A stretch of DNA of 64,000 nt from Alphaproteobacteria bacterium AO1-B (GCA_001890945.1 MLAX01000001.1:1116001-1180000), one strand, 5' to 3'. Counted from the stretch's first letter, positions 17,222 through 24,983 are shown. A program made the numbers and translations. The notes: generated by a model not told the origin, from the sequence alone.

Positions 17222-17427
17222 ATGACTGCAAATTGCAGGAAAACACTGGAGAGAAGCGAACTGTCAAAACGGAAACTGATGAGGCGATTGGTGACAACGC
17301 GGATATTCGCTCATACCGCAGCAAACATCTGTCCCCCGCCCAATTCCGTCTGTAGCTGTTGCATGCACCGACGTCCTCGGGGGGATTGGTTTTGAACTGC
17401 GTCCGCGTTTCAAGCAACGCTTGGTGA

Positions 17428-17745
17428 TCACCCGTCTCCCAACACCTTTTTCACCCGCGCGCGGGCGGCTTCCTTGGCTTCATGCAGTGCGAGCTCGGTT
17501 TCCAGGCGCATGAAAAACGGCAGGTAATCGTCGCCGAGTTTCTGAAGCAGGAGGGCCGTGACCTTCAGGGCGGACCTCAGCCGTGCGGTGTCGATGGGCC
17601 GGCTGGCCCCTGCTGATGCCGCCGCTGATGCCAAAGATGTTGCCGCCGGCGAGGCGGGTGCCGATGGCGATGCTGCTGCTGGGGCAGATGCGGATGGTGG
17701 GGCTTTAGTCCGGGGCGTGCCCATGGTGGGGTCCGTTCTCGGCAA
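17428..17745 (-). CDS. Small protein of unknown family, intact copy
   Basis: 105 residues: a Pro/Ala/Ser-rich low-complexity N-terminal half (about 10-48), then a compact helical C-terminus beginning RPIDTARLRSALKVTALLLQ and ending ARARVKKVLGDG. I do not recognise the family. A decayed copy lies at 2573-2760, so the pair flanks the sulfatase block in one orientation. A short reading frame upstream overlaps its start (17705-17866). High GC and Pro/Ala content contrast with the AT-richer DNA immediately to the right. Confidence 0.45.
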   Translation of the reverse strand: MPRTDPTMGTPRTKAPPSASAPAAASPSAPASPAATSLASAAASAGASRPIDTARLRSALKVTALLLQKLGDDYLPFFMRLETELALHEAKEAARARVKKVLGDG

Positions 17746-17866
17746 GGAGGCGACTGGTATCCAGGATCAGGGCAATGAGCCTGTGTCTTGCGAGCAGCGC
17801 TGCGGCGCGCTCGCGGGCCTCGCGGTACTGGTCGAGCCAAAGATCGGGACCGGTGTGCTTAGGCAA
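17705..17866 (-). CDS. Possible 53-residue protein overlapping the start of the 17428 gene
   Basis: A TTG start preceded by GAAGG gives a 53-residue reading frame containing GPDLWLDQYREARERAAALL and RLIALILDTSRLLAENGP, which looks like a helical protein segment and not random sequence. It ends within the first codons of the downstream gene, a spacing seen in translationally coupled pairs. No family is recognised, and a remnant of a longer gene is equally possible. Confidence 0.3.
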   Translation of the reverse strand: MPKHTGPDLWLDQYREARERAAALLARHRLIALILDTSRLLAENGPHHGHAPD

Positions 17867-18879
17867 TCATGACCTTCAGGTTGCTGCACTAAAACCCAGA
17901 TCGCTAGGTGGCGCAGCAGATGTGTCGCCATCAATATGTATCTGGTTAAGTGGAACAAAACTGCTTATTGGGTCAGGTTTGCACAATGCATCCAGTAATG
18001 CTCAGCTAACACATCCGCCTGCGTCTGGGATACAGTGTGCCCGTCACACTACTGCTTACCGTAGTTCCATTTAGCAAAAGCTGCCGCTGATTTGAGCTGG
18101 AGGCCAGACAAGCCTATATCCGGGTTCGATCAAGATCAATTGCATAACTGGTTTGCTATTGGCCGGAGAGCATTTGCAATTGAGAACAGCAAAGATTCCG
18201 GGCGTTCATCCCCCAATAGAGACCTCTTTCACGGCCGAGATCTACAAATGACAACCCCTGCTAACTCGGACGGGCATAAATCAAACGCATCGCCCGCGCG
18301 CGTTCACAAATTGTATCGTATGTGCAGGGTTTTGGAACGGAGCCAACCGCGCCATTTGGGTGAAGGTCACAAGCCCTGAGCGGTCAGCTCCCCGCTAAAC
18401 ACTTCCGGTTAGTGTTTCCTTTTCCGTTACCGCATCAATAAGCCGGGACACGATAACTGGCGCTAAATTGGCAGGGCTATGGAACAGTGTAGTTGAAACT
18501 AATCACTTTGCAATCTGAAGATCAAAACACTCGTCTTTTGAGGTTTTGACAATCAGCCCTGAGACGGTCAGCCTTCCCCGTCGAACACTTCCGGCAAATG
18601 TTCCCTTTTACGTTGGACCACCGACATGACCGGGGTGGTGGCAACTGTACGCTGGGTGTGGCAGGGCCGAGCCGACTTTATTTGTCAGCGCTTCTATCTT
18701 CAAGGTGTATGAATTCACGCGCTCAACATAAAAGTGCCGGGTGATATCCTTTGTTTTCCTGGCGGATGGTTCAACAAAACCGGGTCACCGGCTTAGTCTG
18801 ATGAAACACCAATATGCATATGTACAAGCCACTAATGCTGCTTGCCGTGCGAAGAGATAACGGCTACCTACGGTGAGAG
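17867..18879. other. One-kilobase gene-poor stretch with a diverged repeat
   Basis: No convincing coding region is visible. It contains two related direct segments at 18374-18477 and 18557-18667 (see separate entry). The base composition is more AT-rich than the sulfatase block. It separates the operon from the replacement tRNA and may be an old junction between island modules. Confidence 0.5.
18374..18667 (+). repeat. Pair of diverged direct repeats (104 and 111 bp)
   Basis: Both copies begin CCCTGAG(A)CGGTCAGC and share AACACTTCCGG, a TTTCCCTTTT-like block with CGTT, and a terminal GGCAGGGC. Internal similarity is weaker. Each copy contains a small dyad (AACACTTCCGGTTAGTGTT in the first). 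The function is unknown. Such units could be remnants of a mobile sequence or binding sites. Confidence 0.45.
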
Positions 18880-18953
18880 GCGGGTATGATGTAATGGTAG
18901 CCTGCCAGCTTCCCAAGCTGGACGCGCGGGTTCGATTCCCGCTACCCGCTCCA
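18880..18953 (+). tRNA. tRNA-Gly(CCC), carried by the island
   Basis: This 74-nt sequence folds as a complete tRNA with encoded CCA: acceptor GCGGGTA/TACCCGC, anticodon stem CCAGC/GCTGG with loop TTCCCAA (anticodon CCC), T-arm GCGGG-TTCGATT-CCCGC, discriminator T. It differs strongly from the host tRNA-Gly(CCC) that the island splits (GCGGGTG acceptor, GAAGC anticodon stem), so it is not a duplicate of it but an acquired version of the same isoacceptor. It keeps the AGCTTCCCAAGCT core but not the outer bases of the attachment repeat. Confidence 0.93.
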
Positions 18954-19164
18954 TTTCTATTATTCTTAATTTAGCTGTTTGTTTCCGCCATAACATTCCA
19001 AACCCGCATGAGAGACGGCGTTGATTTGTTTCAGATGGCGACAGGCTCATGCCACCCATCAGACATTGTAATCATTAGATGCTTGATCGATTCAAAGAAT
19101 GAGATCGTAAGTTTTCTAAACGGGCATATAGTGGACTTACAACTATAACGGATAGGTGTGAGTT

Positions 19165-19917
19165 TTGGCTAACGCTATTGCATATGCACGTGTTTCGACT
19201 GTCCAGCAGGGAAGATCAGGCCTTGGCATCGAAGCTCAAGTGAACGCGATTAATGCGTTCGCTGAACGTGAAGGATTTACTGTCACCACAGTGTTTGAAG
19301 AGGTAGAGAGCGGTAAGGGGTGTGATGCGCTTGAAATGCGACCGGTTCTCAGGAACGCATTGACCGATGCTAAGGCGCGCAGAGTTCCTATAATCGTCGC
19401 AAAGTTGGATCGTTTGTCGCGTGATGTTTCGTTTGTTTCCAGTCTCATGAAATCAGAAGTCGACTTTGTGGTTGCGGAACTGGGTTTGAACGTCCAGCCG
19501 TTTATGTTGCACGTGATTGCCGCCGTGGCAGAAGAAGAGCGCCGGTTGATTTCGGATCGAACCAAAGCGGCCTTAGCTGCTGCTAAAGCTCGTGGCGTTA
19601 AGCTCGGCAATCCGCACCTTGCGGCAGCCCGCATAAAGGCGATAGCCGTTTCACAAAGAAAGGCTGATCAACGAGCTGCCATTGTCCAACCAATTATCCG
19701 CCAGTTTCGGCAAGATGGCCTAAGCTTGCGTGCTACGGCAGTCAAACTCGATCTCCTCGGAATTAAGACGCCTTCAGGTAAGCCTTGGTCTGCAGTTCAG
19801 GTCAGCGCAGTTGAGAAACGACCCGTGGGGTTTCGCGAAAACTGCAAGGTGAGCAAAACCAAGGAAGCCCTTTGCTACAATACACAATTCATTTTCGGTC
19901 ATTGGCAGTCGAATTGA
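19165..19917 (+). CDS. Serine recombinase (resolvase/invertase family)
   Basis: 250 residues. The N-terminal catalytic domain shows [11 protein letters not shown] (nucleophile Ser11) with [18 protein letters not shown] and [15 protein letters not shown]. The C-terminal part [29 protein letters not shown] is the small DNA-binding helix-turn-helix. Family members normally stop soon after that point; here about 35 extra unrelated residues follow, probably from a lost stop. The start is TTG. It lies about 210 bp after the tRNA-Gly and may have moved DNA within the island, independent of the tyrosine integrase. Confidence 0.88.
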   Translation: MANAIAYARVSTVQQGRSGLGIEAQVNAINAFAEREGFTVTTVFEEVESGKGCDALEMRPVLRNALTDAKARRVPIIVAKLDRLSRDVSFVSSLMKSEVDFVVAELGLNVQPFMLHVIAAVAEEERRLISDRTKAALAAAKARGVKLGNPHLAAARIKAIAVSQRKADQRAAIVQPIIRQFRQDGLSLRATAVKLDLLGIKTPSGKPWSAVQVSAVEKRPVGFRENCKVSKTKEALCYNTQFIFGHWQSN

Positions 19918-20085
19918 GGCCTAAAACAGACCGCGGGTTTGTACGCAGTTATCAAAAGGTGGACGTTCAAAATTCTGCTAACAGGCAATCAATTCGGCCC
20001 TGAGCCGACTTTTGATACACGGGTGGTGAATGTCTGCTTATGAGATGCCGGACATTGTTCGCAGCCGAGACTGTCGGTCTTTATA

Positions 20086-21024
20086 CTAGGTATCGTCATA
20101 GGACTTTAGGAGGGTGCATATCTGCTCGCGAAGCCATTGGTGCGGAGGGCTGACCGAGTATCGACGATGCCAGATCAAAAAGAGACGGGCAGGATCGACT
20201 GGCACTGGAGGCCGAAAGATATCAATGTTCGCAGAACCAGCCACACGATTTGCAAGCGCGGTTGGCAGCAACGCAATTAAGTCCGACCCCGCCACAGCAC
20301 GATATACTCCGGAGAAGACCGGAAGCGTCATTTTTACGTCTCGGCTGCGGCCGACACGCGCCAAAGCCTCATCTCCGACGCCCGTCGGATGTCCCTCCGT
20401 CGAAAACAGGACGTGACCCAATTCACAAAAGAGATCCATCGGCATCTCATCACCCGCAACGATCCCACTTGCGGCCAGCCTAGGATGCTTTTTGCGGGCA
20501 ATGGCTGAAAAGGAGGCGCTGAACACCGGTACACCTTCAGCCCAATCTGGCAATTGCGTTTCTGGCAGGAGCGCAAAATCTACCTCGTAGCGTGCCAACG
20601 CCGCAACGCGGTCGTCTGGAACAAGGTCGACAAGGTGAACCCGCATCGATGGCGCCCCATGCGCCAAATGCTCAGCCAGTTGCGGCATAAGCATTTCCGC
20701 AAAAAAATCACTTCCGGAGATCCTAAAGGTCGCCTCTGAATGCGCTGGGTCGAATGCCGCCCGCCCGCCGATGAGCAACTCAATGCGGGTTAGAATATCC
20801 TGAAGAGGCTCCTGCAAGGATAGTGCAAATTCGGTTGCCTCAAGCTTTTGCCCGCTTCTGAAGAATAGATCGTCATCTAGTGACAAGCGAAGCCTTCCAA
20901 GCGCTCCGGACACAGCCGATTGGGAAAGACCTAAGCGTTCACCGGCCTTGACAGTCGAATGCTCAATAAGAAGCGCATTCAGCACGCGCAAGAGATTGAG
21001 GTCGAAATTGGATAAATTGGCCAT
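20086..21024 (-). CDS. LysR-family transcriptional regulator
   Basis: 312 residues starting MANLSNFDLNLLRVLNALL, the usual LysR N-terminus, followed by the helix-turn-helix (VKAGERLGLSQSAVSGALGRL) and FFRSGQKLEATEFAL. The remainder is a substrate-binding-like effector domain. Its nearest style is the NodD/NahR-like branch (FDLNLL start, CELGHVLFSTEG segment). An ATG six codons upstream is in frame but gives an atypical start. It is divergent from the cupin gene with about 95 bp between them, so it probably regulates that gene. Confidence 0.9.
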   Translation of the reverse strand: MANLSNFDLNLLRVLNALLIEHSTVKAGERLGLSQSAVSGALGRLRLSLDDDLFFRSGQKLEATEFALSLQEPLQDILTRIELLIGGRAAFDPAHSEATFRISGSDFFAEMLMPQLAEHLAHGAPSMRVHLVDLVPDDRVAALARYEVDFALLPETQLPDWAEGVPVFSASFSAIARKKHPRLAASGIVAGDEMPMDLFCELGHVLFSTEGHPTGVGDEALARVGRSRDVKMTLPVFSGVYRAVAGSDLIALLPTALANRVAGSANIDIFRPPVPVDPARLFLIWHRRYSVSPPHQWLREQICTLLKSYDDT

Positions 21025-21120
21025 GCCAATTAATATGATCAAAACAAACGATTTAACAGATTTATTAGTCCCGATTACCGTTTGCTGAGTTCACCGCTCA
21101 CAAGGAGAAGGAGCCTCAGC

Positions 21121-21588
21121 ATGTCGGATCGTCCCCGCACCTACAATGTTCTCAATATTCTCATGAAGTTTCATGCGTTTCCGTCAGAGACGATGGGCAA
21201 GTTCTGTTTCGTTGAGTGCCTGGTCCCTGTCGGCGCAGGCGCACCACCCAATCACCATGCGGGAGAGACAGAATCGTTCTACGTGACGGACGGTCAGATA
21301 GGTTTCATGGTTGATGGAAAAGAGTTCTTAGCGGGACCGGGCGATCATGTTGCGATCCCTGACGGGGCAGTTCATGCGTTTCAGGCAGTAGGCGACAAGC
21401 CCGCACGGGTCTTGATCATCAATGCACCCGGGATGATGCATGACAGATTTTTCACCGGCATTGGGCACCCTCTGCCCGAGGGGCAGACTGACCTGCCAAC
21501 ACCGAGTGAACCCGATATTCCATCTGTCTTCGCGATGGCACAGGACGTCGGCATGACACTCGTCACTCCCCAACCTGAGCCCGCTTAA
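21121..21588 (+). CDS. Cupin-domain protein (quercetin-dioxygenase-like)
   Basis: 155 residues with AAGGAGAAGGAG upstream of the ATG. A single cupin barrel is visible: the first motif PNHHAGETESFYVTDGQIGF supplies His, His and Glu metal ligands, and the second motif PGDHVAIPDGAVHAFQ supplies the last His. The set of ligands is complete, so a metal-dependent dioxygenase, isomerase or sensor role is possible. It is divergent from a LysR gene, the common arrangement for a small inducible enzyme. The substrate is unknown. Confidence 0.82.
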   Translation: MSDRPRTYNVLNILMKFHAFPSETMGKFCFVECLVPVGAGAPPNHHAGETESFYVTDGQIGFMVDGKEFLAGPGDHVAIPDGAVHAFQAVGDKPARVLIINAPGMMHDRFFTGIGHPLPEGQTDLPTPSEPDIPSVFAMAQDVGMTLVTPQPEPA

Positions 21589-21925
21589 CCGCAATAATTC
21601 TTGCAAACACAAAAAGGTGCGTGGCACCTGGCGTGCCCGCATCAACAACCAGATTAGTAATAACGGCCCGAAGTGGCCATTGACACACCTCCCAGCGAAC
21701 GTCTGCTCGGAGATTAAATTCACCAATGCTACAGCCTGCCTTACGGCAGCCACCAATCACGCAATGCTCATTCAATCTCGGCAAAAAGCCACGGATTGAA
21801 CCAATCCAGGAACGTTGCAAGTGAGATTGCTGTATCTGCGACTTACTCAGAAGTAGGATTTGCACCGCTGCCACCCATTCTGGTTCGCACCAAGCCAAGG
21901 CACTGTGAACTTAACGTAATACTCA
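21589..21925. other. Non-coding stretch between cupin gene and ATPase fragment
   Basis: No reading frame here has recognisable protein sequence. The DNA is AT-richer than the island cargo on the left. It probably covers the eroded left edge of the phage or plasmid-derived segment that follows. Confidence 0.35.
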
Positions 21926-22465
21926 GTGGCGATGTCTGAGCTGTTGTCGCAACGAACAGGAACGAGTGGCCATAAGTGTTTATCCGGGTCAACGGCCTGG
22001 GATGGTGCTGTGCGCTCACGTCTCTACCTTGCCAGGCCCGATAAGAACGATGAGGGCCACCAGGACCGCAAGAAACGCATCTTGAAACTGATGAAGTCCA
22101 ACTATGCGGACTTGTCAGACGATCAAGAAATATGGTGGCACCACGGCCGGTTTGTGGACAGCCAGCCGATGGAGGTGCGTTACGAAATGGACGCACAGCA
22201 AGCCCGTGATGAACAAACGTTCCTAAAAATCTTCGATCAGATCGCAGGGCAGGGGCAGAACCTTTCCGCAAAGCCACGGGCTGGAAACTATGCCGCCAGG
22301 GTTGTTGCAGCCACGGCAGCAGCGACCGGCGCGGACTTTGATGAGGTCCAGGCGGTCCAGGCGCTTTCCCGGTTGATGAGGGACGGGACACTGCGTGTTG
22401 AGACTTACGGCCGACCGTCACAGCCATTGGAACGGTTGATCAGAACAGACGGGCAAACTCAATGA
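21926..22465 (+). pseudogene. C-terminal fragment of a RepA-like AAA ATPase
   Basis: From SGSTAWDGAVRSRLYLARP onward, through ILKLMKSNYADL and EIWWHHGRFV, this matches the C-terminal third of the RecA-fold ATPases found in phage and plasmid replication modules (RepA-like, AAA_25). The Walker A and B regions are absent and nothing upstream in any frame supplies them. The residues before SGSTAW look unrelated. I read it as a 5'-truncated remnant, though the last 150 residues could still be translated. It marks the right part of the island as a decayed replicon or prophage. Confidence 0.65.
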
Positions 22466-22715
22466 GCGTCCCGGTTCGCGCAACGGTTCTGCGACGGTCC
22501 TATAAGTCGTTGATTTTAAAGGGAAAATGGATAGTCAAGGCTGCACGTGAGCGAAGCACGTGAACACGCTTGATTGACTAACATGAGAGACAGGGGTGCG
22601 TCAACGTTCGAGGACGTGAGTTTCAGGGATTTAGGGGCGGTGTTTCCGCATATGGGTGTCGGTGCTGCGCACCGAACCCAAAGCGGAACCCCCATCGAAA
22701 ACGGGGAAACAAGAC

Positions 22716-23126
22716 ATGGTTGATATGAGAAAGCAGATCCAAGGCAGTCACCGTCAAAGAATTCAGCGACGGGCGCAGATACGAGCGGCGAAGGGTGCTG
22801 AAAACACAGCGTCTCTCAAACGGCTGCATGTCACCAGTTCGGGGATTCGGGTTTTCGCAGTTCCAGACCATGACGGACGTTTCATGTCCGCAAATCAAGT
22901 GTGGCTGCGTCTCAAGATCGTTGTTCCGAAAGAAGCGGTGAGAAGGGGCGTTTTCAAGCGCTCATATTGGCTGCGTTTCAACGGTGAACGGTTCAACAGC
23001 ATCGCAGACACATTCGCATTTCAAGCCCGGCATGAACCGGACTTTGAAAAGGTGCGTCACTGGTTGGCAGCGAATTGGCAGCGTGTCGTTGGTGAGTTGC
23101 GGGCGGCCGGTGAGGCGATGCAATGA
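22716..23126 (+). CDS. Hypothetical phage-type protein
   Basis: 136 residues from an ATG preceded by GGGGAAAC; an in-frame ATG 60 bp upstream is an alternative. The protein is basic at the N-terminus (MRKQIQGSHRQRIQRRAQIR), then a mixed domain with YWLRFNGERFNSIADTFAFQ. No family is recognised. Its stop overlaps the next start (ATGA), so it is coupled to the small Cys-containing protein. Size and coupling fit the small genes of phages and integrated plasmids. Confidence 0.55.
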   Translation: MVDMRKQIQGSHRQRIQRRAQIRAAKGAENTASLKRLHVTSSGIRVFAVPDHDGRFMSANQVWLRLKIVVPKEAVRRGVFKRSYWLRFNGERFNSIADTFAFQARHEPDFEKVRHWLAANWQRVVGELRAAGEAMQ

Positions 23127-23350
23127 GCGACTGTGAGAAATGCATGGGGTGTGGCGTGGCACACATGGGCCACAGGTGCACTTGTGATGCTGGGCAAGCC
23201 TTGCCCTATCCATCGCCTGTTGAATGGCATGACCCGAACGCCAGGGCGCGAAGAAATGGCCAAGTCTGGGCTCGGCATTTCGAGCGGTACGGGTTGCCGC
23301 CTGGGCTGAATGATAACGAACCTGGCAAGCGTGGAGGGGGCAGCCAATGA
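23123..23350 (+). CDS. Small Cys-rich hypothetical protein, possible zinc finger
   Basis: 75 residues. The first 25 hold five cysteines with two histidines (CEKCMGCGVAHMGHRCTC), a plausible zinc-binding knuckle. The rest is short and basic (ARARRNGQVWARHFERYGLPPG). Starts inside the stop of the preceding gene and ends in the start of a 23-codon frame (23347-23418). Small zinc-ribbon proteins are common in phage early regions; nothing more specific can be said. Confidence 0.5.
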   Translation: MSDCEKCMGCGVAHMGHRCTCDAGQALPYPSPVEWHDPNARARRNGQVWARHFERYGLPPGLNDNEPGKRGGGSQ

Positions 23351-23418
23351 CCTACCTGCACAGCTCAGACAAGGCAGCCCAGGTTAAGCCCGAGTGGCGG
23401 TATAGATGCAAGACGTAG
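23347..23418 (+). CDS. Possible 23-residue peptide or truncated gene
   Basis: An ATG overlapping the previous stop opens a short frame beginning MTYLHSSDKAAQVKPEWRYR. The coupling suggests it was once translated as part of the same operon. It is probably the start of a gene cut off near the integrase. Confidence 0.25.
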   Translation: MTYLHSSDKAAQVKPEWRYRCKT

Positions 23419-23458
23419 CTCCTCGGCCGAGTTGCCTTTCGTTGCGGCCAGGTGCCCG

Positions 23459-24715
23459 TTACGGGTTTTTCTGGACTATCTGGGAGATAAGCGCGGCCCA
23501 TGCATCAAGCGCCTCTCTTTTTTGTGCCACATAATTGTGGCGATCATAAACTGCTGTCGCCGCCGCACCTACACTCGAATTGGCTGCATGGCCTAAGACA
23601 AATGATACGATTTGTCTGCTCACGCCTATGCGTTCACTTGTCAAATTTGTGGCTACTGACCGCCGTAAGTCATGAAGCCTGGCGTTCTTGACTTCCACGT
23701 CTGCCGCCAGAGCCGCGAAGCACCGCGATACAACATCAGCGCTTACTGGTGCATCACTCTCGCTTCGTGGTGATGGAAATAGGAACGCAGACTTAGTGTT
23801 GCGGCGCAGTTGGATCGATTTGCGAACTAACTCCACGGCCAAGTCTGAAAGTGGTACCAAATGCGCGGCGTTTGTTTTTCTTCGCGTTGCTGGAATATGC
23901 CAGATGCGTTGATCTAAATCGAACTCGTTGAGCTCAGCTTCTGCGACTTCGGCACGGCGCTGACCGGTCACAGCACAGATCCTTATGATAAGTGCATAGG
24001 CAGAACCAAACCCCATTGCCCGCGGTTCTGAGGTGGCTTTCCAAATCCGCCGAAGTTCTTCATCTGTCAGAACCCGGTCGCGACCGTCGTAATCACTAGC
24101 TTCAACAAATTTGCAGACGTTCTTGTCTAAGAGTTCGCGATACTCGGCGTACGCCAAGATCTGCCGAACCACTTTTAAAAAACCACGGGCTTGAGATACT
24201 GTCCCCATATCCGCCAATCGGTCCACGTGGGACTGGACGCTCTGCTTGTTTAGCTCCGTTAGCGGCACATCTCCTATGGTCGGTGCTACAACATTGTGGA
24301 AGTAGCCGAGATCCACCCGTGTGGTACTTGCAGCCCTCGGTTTTCCTTTTGGCTTGTGCCGACCGGTCAGGGTAGCTCTAAAATAGGCCGCTCCCACTGT
24401 CCCAATTGTTCTGCCGAGATTTTCCCTTTCGGCCCGTTTCGCTTCCTGCTCTTCAGCCACTGGATTGGCGCCATCTGCAATATTGACGCGTAGTTTACGA
24501 GCACGATCTCGTGCTTCTGATAATCCTATTCCGGGGAAAGGGCCGATGGTCTTGCGGCGATGTTTACCGGCTGCATCCTTGTATCGGCATGACCATCCCT
24601 TGTGACCGCTTGGCAATACACGAAAGATTAGTCCAGGCTCTTTGTCGTCGCGGATCTCAATCGCCTTTTGTGCGCCTTTCAAGCCGCGAAGGTATTTGTC
24701 TGAAAGTTTTGTCAT
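23459..24715 (-). CDS. Tyrosine recombinase (P4-type integrase) of the island
   Basis: About 418 residues from the ATG giving MTKLSDKYLRGLKGAQKAIE, the normal start of P4-type integrases; the frame is open for 23 more codons upstream. The N-terminal arm-binding DUF4102-like domain shows DDKEPGLIFRVLPSGHKGW and GPFPGIGLSEARDRA. It is followed by a SAM-like core-binding domain (about 110-200) and the catalytic domain with Arg in AVTGQRRAEVAE, HDLRRS, GHA and the nucleophile in AVYDRHNY. All catalytic residues are kept, so excision may still be possible. It reads away from the adjacent right attachment site, which is the standard arrangement. Confidence 0.93.
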   Translation of the reverse strand: MTKLSDKYLRGLKGAQKAIEIRDDKEPGLIFRVLPSGHKGWSCRYKDAAGKHRRKTIGPFPGIGLSEARDRARKLRVNIADGANPVAEEQEAKRAERENLGRTIGTVGAAYFRATLTGRHKPKGKPRAASTTRVDLGYFHNVVAPTIGDVPLTELNKQSVQSHVDRLADMGTVSQARGFLKVVRQILAYAEYRELLDKNVCKFVEASDYDGRDRVLTDEELRRIWKATSEPRAMGFGSAYALIIRICAVTGQRRAEVAEAELNEFDLDQRIWHIPATRRKTNAAHLVPLSDLAVELVRKSIQLRRNTKSAFLFPSPRSESDAPVSADVVSRCFAALAADVEVKNARLHDLRRSVATNLTSERIGVSRQIVSFVLGHAANSSVGAAATAVYDRHNYVAQKREALDAWAALISQIVQKNP

Positions 24716-24776
24716 CTCCAGCTCAATTCTTGCCTTCGCTAAAGCGGATAACTTGGTAGATGCCTGGCAGGTGCAG

Positions 24777-24815
24777 TTGCCCACAAAACTCTATCTGTGG
24801 GCAAGTTATGGGCAA
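24777..24815. promoter_or_regulatory. Inverted and direct TGGGCAA repeats before the integrase (arm sites/operator)
   Basis: TTGCCCACA (24777-24785) and TGTGGGCAA (24796-24804) form a 9-bp inverted repeat with a 10-bp spacer. A further ATGGGCAA follows at 24808-24815. The same word occurs twice near the left end (2415-2435). Placed between the integrase start and the right attachment site, these are candidate arm-type binding sites and may also let the integrase repress its own gene. Confidence 0.5.
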
Positions 24816-24942
24816 AGTTGTCTGTAGTTTAGAGCACATCCGAGCGGATAAATGAAAGAGGGTGAGGATGTTAGATTGTTGTAATTATGTGGATATATGG
24901 AAGTCTGCGGAAGGTTGCGTAAAGATGCAATAATGGTGTTTG

Positions 24943-24962
24943 AAGCTTGGGAAGCTTCTGCT
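24943..24962. other. Right attachment site (attR) of the island
   Basis: Second copy of the 20-bp repeat aagcttgggaagcttctgct, identical to 2327-2346. To its right the tRNA-Gly 5' half continues; to its left the sequence is island DNA with no tRNA-like continuation. Confidence 0.88.
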
Positions 24963-24983
24963 CTACCATTGAGCTACACCCGC
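24943..24983 (-). pseudogene. 5' half of the disrupted tRNA-Gly(CCC)
   Basis: On the minus strand this reads GCGGGTG acceptor strand, TA, D-arm GCTC-AATGGTA-GAGC, and the anticodon arm through GCTT, 41 nt in all. It then runs into island DNA (CAAACACC) with no T-arm or acceptor 3' strand. The other 33 nt lie at 2294-2326. The 5' half looks unmutated. Confidence 0.88.

Larger units (their letters stand above)
2327..24962. mobile_element. 22.6-kb integrative genomic island in tRNA-Gly(CCC)
   Basis: The element is bounded by two copies of the 20-bp sequence aagcttgggaagcttctgct in direct orientation. Each copy is joined to the opposite half of one tRNA-Gly gene. A P4-type tyrosine recombinase gene lies 160-250 bp inside the right end, the usual place for the integrase of such islands. 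Cargo from left to right: a lipoprotein hydrolase, an AraC regulator, the sulfatase/FGE operon, a replacement tRNA-Gly, a serine recombinase, LysR and cupin genes, and phage or plasmid remnants. No conjugation genes are present, so it is not self-transmissible as it stands; mobilisation would need a helper. The insertion interrupts the tRNA in the anticodon stem-loop and does not restore it. Confidence 0.9.

Noticed and set aside
18868..19059. A 63-codon minus-strand frame ending in AGIEPARPAWEAG-like sequence
   Set aside because: That phrase is the translation of an antisense tRNA-Gly; such frames are a common false annotation over tRNA genes.
21563..21898. A 111-codon minus-strand frame after the cupin gene
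   Set aside because: No family, no ribosome site, and it overlaps the cupin 3' end; probably chance.
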